A DNA stretch of 21,471 bases from positions 1-21,471 of the forward strand of contig CBFHZL010000037.1 of NCBI GenBank assembly GCA_965660325.1, given 5' to 3'. This document shows positions 8,410-17,600 of this stretch, piece by piece (position 1 is the stretch's first letter; each line of letters starts with the position of its first letter). A program made the position numbers and the translations under genes. Origin of the DNA: Acidiluteibacter sp965660325. GTDB taxonomy: Bacteria > Bacteroidota > Bacteroidia > Flavobacteriales_E > Vicingaceae. Under the pieces are notes generated by a model, which saw nothing but the letters and a program-made list of their open reading frames with translations, searched no databases and had not been told where the DNA came from.

Positions 8410-9567
8410 ATGCCATTTTACCATAAACAAGGAAAGATTCCACATAAACGACACACTACATTTAAAAAATCTGATGGAGGTTTGTATTATGAGCAGCTTT
8501 TTGGAACCGAGGGGTTTCATGGAATGTCCTCACTGCTATACCATGTTCACCGACCAACTATGGTGAAAGAGATTTTGGGAGCACACGACGCAATGCCAAA
8601 TGTAGCGGTGGAGAAAAATATGAAGTCGCGCAGACTAAAAGGATTTGACGTTAAAAGTGAAAAGGATTATTTATCGAGTCGCAAGCCAATTATGGTGAAC
8701 AATGACTTGAATATCGTTTTAGCTGCACCAAAAGAATCAACCAATGACTACTTTTATAAAAATACAGATGCAGATGAAGTGATTTTTATCCATAAAGGAT
8801 CTGGTAAGCTGAGAACACTAGTTGGGAACTTGGATTTTAGTTATGGAGATTATTTGGTTGTTCCTCGTGGAATGATTTATAAAATTGAATTTGATACACC
8901 TGATAATCGCTTATTAATTGTAGAATCTTTTAGTCCGGTGTATACGCCAAAAAGATACCGAAATGAGTTTGGTCAATTGTTGGAGCATTCTCCATTTTGC
9001 GAGCGTGACATCCGCACGCCACAAGATTTAGAAACGCATGATGAGATGGGTGACTTCTTGATAAAAATTAAGAAAGAAGGAATCATTTACGATTACATTT
9101 ATGCTTCACACCCGTTTGACGTAGTTGGTTGGGATGGATATAACTATCCATATGCAACTTCTATTCACGACTTTGAACCAATTACAGGTAGAGTGCATCA
9201 ACCACCAACTGTTCACCAGCAGTTTGAGGCACATAATTTTGTGATTTGCTCATTCTGCCCTCGTTTATATGACTATCATCCGGAGTCGATTCCTGCGCCA
9301 TACAACCATAGTAATATAGATTCTGATGAAGTGTTGTATTACGTAGATGGTGATTTTATGAGCCGAAATGACATTGAAGCAGGTCAGTTAACCTTGCATC
9401 AAGGTGGTATACCTCATGGACCTCACCCAGGCGCTTATGAGAGAAGTATAGGTCAAAAAGAAACTGCTGAACTAGCGGTGATGATTGATACTTTTAAGCC
9501 ATTGAAATTAACCGAAGATGCGTTAATGATTGATGATGGAAAATATTATAAATCTTGGATACATTAA
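8410..9567 (+). CDS. hmgA: Homogentisate 1,2-dioxygenase
   Basis: A protein of 385 residues, shorter than the human enzyme (about 445) but typical of the bacteroidal form. It opens the ring of homogentisate with O2 to give maleylacetoacetate in tyrosine/phenylalanine catabolism. The cupin core is clear: GDYLVVPRGMIYKIEF (146-161) in the N-terminal half. The Fe(II) ligands are H300 in PYNHSN, E307 in DSDEVLYYVDG and H336 in IPHGPHPG, in line with human H335, E341 and H371; the spacing between the first two ligands is one residue longer than in the human protein. VVGWDGYNYPY and FVICSFCPRLYDYHP are also typical. The ATG follows an A-rich leader; no exact -7 box is seen in the 94 bases behind trhO. 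The dioxygenase that makes its substrate is encoded next. Confidence 0.94.
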   Translation: MPFYHKQGKIPHKRHTTFKKSDGGLYYEQLFGTEGFHGMSSLLYHVHRPTMVKEILGAHDAMPNVAVEKNMKSRRLKGFDVKSEKDYLSSRKPIMVNNDLNIVLAAPKESTNDYFYKNTDADEVIFIHKGSGKLRTLVGNLDFSYGDYLVVPRGMIYKIEFDTPDNRLLIVESFSPVYTPKRYRNEFGQLLEHSPFCERDIRTPQDLETHDEMGDFLIKIKKEGIIYDYIYASHPFDVVGWDGYNYPYATSIHDFEPITGRVHQPPTVHQQFEAHNFVICSFCPRLYDYHPESIPAPYNHSNIDSDEVLYYVDGDFMSRNDIEAGQLTLHQGGIPHGPHPGAYERSIGQKETAELAVMIDTFKPLKLTEDALMIDDGKYYKSWIH

Positions 9568-9744
9568 TGATTTATAATTTAGGTGCGCAAAATAGAGCTA
9601 TGTGGTAAATGGCAAAAACTATTTGTCGATTATCAGAATAAATTAATGGCTACTGCTAACTAAAATTAATTAGATAGAGGCGCTTCCAATCAATTTAAAT
9701 AAAAAAGAATAGAAAATTATTCTAACACGAATTAAAAGTTAATT

Positions 9745-10914
9745 ATGTCAACTGAAAAAAAAGAAATAAAATCAGTAGAGTACGGATTAGAAAAAATATT
9801 TGAAGGTGCTCAAGATTTTTTACCACTCTTAGGAACAGACTACGTGGAGTTTTACGTAGGAAATGCGAAACAAGCAGCACACTTTTATAAAACTGCTTTT
9901 GGATTTCAATCGCACTCATATAGAGGTTTGGAAACGGGTAGTAAAGATTCTGTGTCTTATGTGCTGAAGCAAGATAAGATACGTTTAGTATTAACCACTC
10001 CATTATCTTCAAAGAGCCCTATTAATGATCATATCGTAAAACATGGCGATGGGGTAAAAGTAGTTGCTTTGTGGGTAGAAGATGCTCGTAAATCTTGGGA
10101 AGAGACAACCAAAAGAGGAGCTAAGTCATTTATGGAACCGACCGTAGAGAAAGATGAGCATGGAGAAGTTGTTAGAGCTGGAATTTATACCTACGGCGAG
10201 ACTGTTCATATGTTTGTTGAGCGGAAAAATTATAATGGCGAATTTTTGCCAGGTTTTGTTAAATGGGAGTCAGATTACAACCCTGCGCCAACAGGATTAA
10301 AGTTTATTGATCATATGGTTGGTAATGTAGGTTGGAATGAAATGAATACCTGGGTTAAATGGTATGAGGATGTAATGGGGTTTGTAAACTTCCTTTCATT
10401 CGATGATAAGCAGATCCATACAGAGTATTCTGCTTTGATGAGTAAGGTAATGAGTAATGGAAACGGCCGAATTAAATTTCCAATTAATGAACCTGCAGAG
10501 GGTAATAAGCGTTCCCAAATTGAAGAATACTTAGACTTTTACGAAGGTCCTGGAGTACAGCACATTGCCGTGGCAACAGATGATATCATTAAAACGGTAA
10601 GTGATTTGAGAAGTAGAGGTGTAGAGTTCTTGTCAACTCCCCCTGAGGAGTATTACAGAGCTGTGCCAGGTCGACTGGAAGAGTTTAGTCATGAGTTAAA
10701 AGAAGATATAAAAACACTTATGGGTCTTGGAATCATGATTGATGCCGATGAAGAAGGGTATCTATTACAGATATTTACGAAGCCAGTAGAAGATAGACCT
10801 ACTTTATTCTTTGAAATCATTCAGAGAATGGGGGCTAGAGGTTTTGGAGCCGGCAATTTCAAGGCACTTTTTGAGTCTATCGAAAGAGAGCAAATGAAAA
10901 GAGGAACATTATAA
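9745..10914 (+). CDS. hppD: 4-Hydroxyphenylpyruvate dioxygenase
   Basis: A protein of 389 residues with two vicinal-oxygen-chelate domains (about 30-160 and 183-345). It converts 4-hydroxyphenylpyruvate to homogentisate with O2, decarboxylation and side-chain migration. The Fe(II) triad is visible: H190 in FIDHMVGNV, H273 in GVQHIAVATDDI and E357 in FFEIIQRMGARGFGAGNF; that last motif and the gating C-terminal helix are diagnostic. The product is the substrate of the upstream hmgA, but 177 bases separate the genes, so they may be separate transcripts. A strong hairpin terminator follows 17 bases after the stop. The fumarylacetoacetase that would complete the pathway is not in the window. Confidence 0.96.
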   Translation: MSTEKKEIKSVEYGLEKIFEGAQDFLPLLGTDYVEFYVGNAKQAAHFYKTAFGFQSHSYRGLETGSKDSVSYVLKQDKIRLVLTTPLSSKSPINDHIVKHGDGVKVVALWVEDARKSWEETTKRGAKSFMEPTVEKDEHGEVVRAGIYTYGETVHMFVERKNYNGEFLPGFVKWESDYNPAPTGLKFIDHMVGNVGWNEMNTWVKWYEDVMGFVNFLSFDDKQIHTEYSALMSKVMSNGNGRIKFPINEPAEGNKRSQIEEYLDFYEGPGVQHIAVATDDIIKTVSDLRSRGVEFLSTPPEEYYRAVPGRLEEFSHELKEDIKTLMGLGIMIDADEEGYLLQIFTKPVEDRPTLFFEIIQRMGARGFGAGNFKALFESIEREQMKRGTL

Positions 10915-10931
10915 CAGCAGTGTTTAAGCTT

Positions 10932-10970
10932 AAAAAAGCCTTTCTAGAAATTTCTGGAAAGGCTTTTTTT
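10932..10970. terminator. Intrinsic terminator, probably bidirectional
   Basis: The arms AAAAAAGCCTTTC (10932-10944) and GAAAGGCTTTTTT (10957-10969) are perfect complements, and the inner AGAAATTTCT extends the stem. A T-run closes the plus-strand side and an A-run opens it, so it can end hppD from the left and the convergent DUF2853 gene from the right. Confidence 0.9.
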
Positions 10971-10982
10971 ATTAAAATATCT

Positions 10983-11327
10983 TTACATGTTATACACGTC
11001 CTGTTTCTTGAAATGTAATACTAATAAGTAATACACTACAACTCGATACTTATGCCGGTTTGACTTTCCGTATAGTTCGATTACCTTATCAATGGCTTTA
11101 TCTAAATCCTCATTGTCTGGTAAGCCAAGCTTTTTCATAAGAAAACTGTTTCTTATAGTTGTCAACTCCCTTTCGCTGCTACCAGAAACAGTTGCTGAGT
11201 CTGCTTTAAAAATAGCAGGGCCACAACCAATCGTTACTTTAGTTAATAAATCGATGTTTGGGGTGACTCTGCACTTTTCTTTTAAATCGTTAGCATATTT
11301 AATGATAAGATCGTCGCGTTTACTCAT
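10983..11327 (-). CDS. DUF2853 family protein
   Basis: A protein of 114 residues that I recognise as DUF2853, a small helical family common in Bacteroidota and Proteobacteria whose function is not established. Typical features: the start MSKRDDLIIKYANDLKEKC, the core VTIGCGPAIFKADS (31-44, with C35) and RNSFLMKKLGL (59-69), and the end NRHKYRVVVYYLLVLHF (90-106). There is no signal peptide or membrane segment, so it is cytoplasmic. It is convergent to hppD, with the shared terminator between them, and divergent from the giant gene; nothing in the context suggests a link to either. Confidence 0.85.
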   Translation of the reverse strand: MSKRDDLIIKYANDLKEKCRVTPNIDLLTKVTIGCGPAIFKADSATVSGSSERELTTIRNSFLMKKLGLPDNEDLDKAIDKVIELYGKSNRHKYRVVVYYLLVLHFKKQDVYNM

Positions 11328-11500
11328 TTTGGCTAGTGTTTTTTGTTAATATGAGTTGCAAAGAATCAAAAAGTTAAGGTGAATTCTGATATTTATTCGT
11401 TAGGCTGTTTGAGTTTTTCGATGAATACATTTTTTTACGGTTTGATTGGAGGTTAATACAAACTTGGTCTGATTTATATGGTTGAAAGTTAAAATTAGTC

Positions 11501-11512
11501 AGGGTATACCCT
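11501..11512. promoter_or_regulatory. 12-base perfect palindrome, candidate operator
   Basis: AGGGTATACCCT is a perfect palindrome with a GC-rich outer part in AT-rich surroundings, 156 bases upstream of the giant gene's ATG. Chance occurrence in a 340-base region is low but not negligible. The regulator is unknown. Confidence 0.4.
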
Positions 11513-11516
11513 TAAT

Positions 11517-11549
11517 TTAATCTTAACTTTTTACATTTTTTAAGATTAA
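11517..11549. repeat. 10-base inverted repeat next to the palindrome
   Basis: TTAATCTTAA (11517-11526) is the exact reverse complement of TTAAGATTAA (11540-11549), with a 13-base loop. It could be an operator or a weak hairpin; AT-rich sequence makes chance matches easier. Confidence 0.4.
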
Positions 11550-11667
11550 CTGTTGGTTTTTGTCGGGGAATGACGTTTTTTGTATTAATTTTTACATGAA
11601 TGTCTAAATTCAACTATTCCCACAACAATATTTGATTCAGATATATTTGACACCTAATTTTCAATTT

Positions 11668-14600
11668 ATGAAAACACATTACATCCTATCTCTTTTCGCA
11701 GGTTTTTTGTTAACGCTTTTCTTGAACAATGTTCATGCACAATCTCCATACTCTCCAACTGATGTAAGGACAACTGTTGACTATTCTACAGGACATGTTC
11801 GAATAGATTGGAAAGAAACGGGGGCTGGTCTTACAGGCGGCTGTCAACAGCACATGACAAGAGAAAAAATATATTATCGAGTAGGCACATCAGGGGGCTG
11901 GACGAAAGTGTTTGAGAATGTAGGATACACTGGTTCATCTGCACTTGGTTATCAAAATGTAACTAACCTGCCTGGATCATTTTTTACTCAAACTTCTCAA
12001 ATTAGGTTTGAAGGAGATTGGAGAGTAGATAATCAGAATTTAAATACTTGCGGAGGTAAACAAGCAGCAAAAGCATTTGAATACACGTTGAATAATAGAG
12101 TGGGCCAGCCAAAATTCTTAGATGTTTCATTCGATGAATTTTGTGATAAAGTAGAATTAAAATGGGAAGATGGAGACAATGTGGGTAATTTTTCTCCAAC
12201 AAGAGTTAGAATTTTTAGAAAAGCAAAAAATGCGTCCAATTATGGCTCAGCATTAGTGAGCGGTATCGCAAGTAATGTTTATTCAGATGTTTCTGCCGCA
12301 GCGGGAACAGAGTACACATATAAGGTTCAAACTTATATGTCCTATCCTGGGAGAACAGCTTACGGGGCATCGAGTGAAGGTGATGGAAAAAGAATTGGTG
12401 TTCCTGCAATTCCCTCAGGAGTATTCTTAGAACAAGCAACTTGTGACGGCCAAATTGATGTTAATTGGAATTGGAGTGAATCTGTAAATCCAAGTAACTT
12501 TTTAATTGAGCGATCTACAGCAAGTTCCTTTACGAGTCCTACTACAATTACAGTTTCTGGTTCTGATAGAAAGACAAGAGACGCCGCCACTAATTCAGGA
12601 ACACAATATTATTATCGTGTAAAGTCTAAAATTGATTGCCCTTCAAGTAATGCAGTTAAAATTTCAACTGCCTCTGCTACAGAAAATATAGTTGGTTTGG
12701 GAGTACCACCTGCACCTACCGTCTTATCAACATCTATTAATGCTGCACAGAAAGAAGTAACTGTTTCTTGGCAAGATAATAGTAACATGGAGGATGGATT
12801 TAAGGTAGTTCGTCAGTCATCAAATGGTCAAGTAGAGTTTGATGTTGCGGAAAATACAACTTCTTATGTTGATAATTCGGGAGATGTGTGCTCTAATTTT
12901 ACTTACAAAGTAAAATCATATAATAGTTGTAAAACAAGTGGGGTAATTTCCTCAAATGGAAAATCTGGATATATTCCTGCTGATATTCAAACTACTTTTG
13001 ACAATGGACAGAATAAAATTGAGTCATCTGACGGTGAATTTGGAGATCGAATTCAGTTAAAATGGAAAACACCAAATAGACAGAATGATAATTGGAATAT
13101 CTATCGAATTGATCCAATATTGAATGATACCACTTTTGTCGCTTCCCCGCAAGGCCGAGATCGAGTTTATTCTGACAATACTGCAAATGCAAATACTTTA
13201 TATGAGTACTTGATTGAAGGTGAAACTAATTGTGCAGGTAATGTTTTAACCTCTAATACGTCCAAGGATATTGGCTTTAGGCTTGCATTTGGTACAGTAA
13301 ATGGTCAAGTTACATACGATGGAGGTACTGCAGTAGAAGGAGTGAAAGTTGTTGCTGAGGCCGCATCAGGAGTAAGTGGAAGATCAGGTGGATTTAATGG
13401 AACCAATGCATATGCAGACGCTTTAAACCCAAATGCGTTGCAAACTGACTCAATGACAATTTCTGCCTTTGTTCGCCCATCAGATCTTACAGGTAAGAAA
13501 GTAATAGCTTCAAAACGAACAGGAAGTACAGGTTGGGAGTTCTTTTTGGATGGGAATTCACTAAAGTTAACTGCAGGAAATCAGACTATTTCAGCTAGCT
13601 CATCTTTTATTGCAGCAAATAATTGGTTTTCTGTAGCAGGCTCCGTGTCGGAGGACTCTATCAAATTATATGTGAATGGAAGACTTATTAATTCTGCAAT
13701 TACTACTCAAAGTTCACTAGATACGGCTACTAACTTTTTAATTGGGAAAAATTCATCAGGAAGTTATTTTAAAGGACAAATTGACGATTTGAGGTTTTAT
13801 GATCGAGCAATAACCGACTTAGAGGTAGTTAGAACTTTTGATGTTTACATTAACCCATCGATGGATGGTTTAGTAGGGTATTGGAGGTTTGATGAAGGTT
13901 TTGGCGCTAATGCATATGACTACTCTAAGACACTACTTACGCCGAATAAAAACCATGCCCAGTTAAATGGAGTAACTTTTAATAATAGTAAACCAAGCTC
14001 AACTCAACTTTCTGCAGGGGCATACACAGATGAAAGAGGAAGTTATTTTATACCATTTATTCCTTATTTAGGTAATGGAGATAATTTTATAATTACACCT
14101 TCTTTTGGAACACATACCTTTACGCCTGCTACTACTACTTTGTTTATTGGTGGAAGCACCCCTAATTTCAGTTCCGTAAACTTTACTGATAATTCTTCTT
14201 TTACCGTAACAGGTTCAGTAAAATTTGCCAATTCAAGCTGCTTTGTTAAAGATATATTTATTAGAGTTGATGGAGAAGTAGTAATACAAAATGGTGTGCC
14301 GGTTCAAACAGATGCGAATGGAGAATTCTCGCTACAAGTACCTATCGGACCTCATGTAATCACAGCTGATAAGCAAAATCATACTTTTTCTGTTGGTAGA
14401 TTTCCTTCTACTGGTAATTATAATTTCCAGCAGAATGAGGCATTAAGTCCATTTATTGATAATACCTTGTTTAAGGTAGTTGGAAGAGTTGCTGGAGGAG
14501 GAATTCAAGCTAAACTACCAAATGGTTTTGGTAGAGGAACCAACAATATTGGTATAGCAACAATTAACTTTGTCTCTCAGCAGGGTGGAGGTTGTTTGGA

Positions 14601-17600
14601 CACTACTGTTGCAACAGATCCTATAACTGGAGAGTACAGTATTGAGCTTCCTCCGATGAAATTTACAATTCCAGACTTTTCAGTTGGCTCAAACAATGGA
14701 ATTGCATTTGAAAACAACGCTTTGCTAGATCTTTCGTTAACTCCTCCTCTTCAAACAGAAACAGATACTTTATTTAAGGATTCTGTTGGGGTAAGAAAGG
14801 TTGTTAGTATCGATTCATCTAAATACAATTCTGTTTTAAACTTTATTCACTATTCAACACCTACAATTAATGTGCTAGGAGAGGATTTTGATAATCAGTA
14901 TGGGTCTGATAGCATTCGTATTAAACTGGTAGATACCACCATGCTTATTCCTTCATCGGCACTGAGCTTAAAGTATCCAATTTTTGAAGAAAATAATCTT
15001 TATGTATGGCAAATAGAAGCATATGAAATATATGAAAATAGAGATGCCGGATTATCTAATATAGTCTTTGATAGTGTGCCTCTAACAGATGGTAAATTTG
15101 TCATTAATAACCAGCTCGCTATCAATCCCGCGGAGGAGTTTACAATTCGCCCACAAGATAACTTTAATGGTGTTCAAACCTACAGGTTCTCTGCGGGACA
15201 AGCAAATACTTCTATCGATCAAATAGTTCCGGATTACAGTTTTACTAAGCCATTCGAGCTAACGCTAATTACCCCTAAATCTACTGTAGTTTGGGAGCCT
15301 AATTCATCTGATGGTACGCCGTCTCCTCTGTTTAGAGGTGTTATTTTTGGTGGTCGTGCTTTAGGGAACTCGTTTGCTACTTCTGGACCTCAAGTGGTTA
15401 CTATGATACTTAGAGATCCTCCTGGATCTAATAGTTTTTCTTCTTGGGAGAAAGACGTTACATCTACATCAGTTAGTAGTTTTGAAAACACAGGTGGAGT
15501 TGGCGTTAACATAGGTGCAGAAGTAAAGTTGGGAACTAAGTTTTCTGTTGGTCTAGGCTATACGACAGAAACAGAAATTGAGGTATCCGCAAAGACTTCA
15601 ACTAGTGTGGAGACAAGTGTTACAGGAGCAAATGAACTGGTTGAGTCTGTTAGTCGTTCAGTAGCATTAAACACAAGTGCTGATCCTGAATATGTAGGGC
15701 CTGATGCCGATGTTTTCTTTGGTCGATCTCTTAACATGGATTTTGGCCTTTCTCAAGTGATTACTCTAATTGACACCGCTCAATGTGGAAATGGAAATAG
15801 CGAATGTTTCGGGAACGTTCTTTCTTATGGAGGTAAAGGGTTTAAGATTGGTTCTACAAAAACAATGTTTACTATTCCTGGAGGTTATGGAACAGAATTT
15901 GTCTTTACTCAAGCTGGTATAGAGGGCTCAGTAATCCCTAAATTGGAAGCTCTTAGAAATCAATTATTAGCTGGCCCGAAATATATTAATCACCTGACGA
16001 CAGGAGATCAAAACTTTGGAAAAAGTAATGACCATCCAGATTTTATCGGTGTTGGTAGTGGACCGACTCCAGATTATGAAAAAAATACCGTTCAAGATTC
16101 AAGTGGCGAGAGCTACACATTTAAAGGGTATAAGACGATAGATACCACAATTACTAAAATCCCTGCTGGAGGTCTATTACCTGTTACCAAACAAGTGAAA
16201 GTTACTACAGGAGTAGATAGTGTTTGGTGGTATAATCAACAAATTAAACTTTGGCAAGATGCAATAGCAAGAAATGAACGGGAGAAGGTATTAGCTAACG
16301 GGTCAAACCTTGACCGAAATATTTCTTACCAAGCAGGTACAGGACTAACTTATACCAATACTAGCTCACGAGAAGAAACCGAATCTCTAGCGATTAACTT
16401 TTCTCTGGACCAAGAGTTGGCATTAACGTTTGGGTTTGAAATTGGAGGTAATGGTGTAGAGGTTGAAACTGCAATGAATATGAACTATTCTCATACAACT
16501 TCTAATGCAACTACCAAGTCTACTACAACAGCATTTAGCTATACATTAGACGACTCGGACGGTGGTGATGAATTTACTGTTGATGTGTTTGAGTCTAAAG
16601 ACGGTTATGGGCCAATTTTTAAGACAAGAGGTGGACAAACAGCTTGTCCCTATCAAGGAGAAACCCGAACGAAATATTATAGACCGGGTACTATTATAGA
16701 TAAGGCTACTATTCAGATTGAACAGCCTAGAATTACGGCTTCACCAACTACGATATTTAATGTGCCTGCAAACGCAGCAGGTGTCATTACTTTAAACTTA
16801 ATTAATGATGGTCCTGAGGATAATGTATATGACTTAAAAGTGTTAGAAAATACGAATCCAAATGGGGCAATCTTAAAGATTGATGGAATTAGTCCTAATA
16901 GAGGATTTGCAGTTCCTGCAGGAACTGCTATTTCTAAGCAACTTCAAATTGAAAAAGGGCCAAACCATATTCATTATGATAGCATCGCATTGGTTTTTCA
17001 TTCACAATGTCAATATGCCTTTGGTACTGCAAACTATGAAGATATTGCCGATACAGTTTATATATCTGTTCAGTTTTTGCCTTCTTGTACTGATATTGAT
17101 ATTTCTAGTCCTGGAGATCAATTTGTGTTGAATAATGACTTTAATAGTAACCTGCCTATTATTCTTTCAGGTTATGATATTAATTATGGAGGACTTGAAA
17201 AAATAGGGTTGCAATATAAGCCATCAGCTCAGTCATCTTGGATTACACTAGGGGAAGAATGGTTTAAGGATACTAACAATATAAATACAAGATATCCAAA
17301 TCATCCAAACCCACTTAGAATTCCAACTAATCAGGCTTATATTACTTACGACTTTGATATGTCACAACTAATTGATCAGCCATACCAATTAAGAGCCGTA
17401 TCTACATGTAAAATTCCTGGAAATCCTGATAAAGATGAGTATTCGTCTGTGGTTGGAGGTCTTGCTGATCGTGTTAATCCACATCCATTTGGGACACCTT
17501 CTCCAGCAGACGGTGTATTAGATCCAAATGATGACATTTCTATCCAATTTAATGAGCCGATCGAAGCTGGCTCACTTACACTTGATAACTTTCAGTTGAC

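Larger units (their letters stand above)
11328..11667. promoter_or_regulatory. Intergenic region upstream of the giant surface-protein gene
   Basis: This stretch of about 340 bases between the DUF2853 start and the ATG of the giant gene has no supported gene and is very AT-rich. It holds a 12-base palindrome and an adjacent 10-base inverted repeat (listed separately). No exact TAnnTTTG box in a good position is visible for either gene. Confidence 0.5.

Noticed and set aside
9706..9723. AGAATA/TATTCT hairpin before the HPPD gene
   Set aside because: Only six weak pairs and no T-run; too weak to call a terminator or riboswitch.
11632..11667. In-frame extension of the giant gene to a TTG at 11632
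   Set aside because: The ATG at 11668 starts a complete signal peptide; the 12 extra residues would place a non-signal segment before it.
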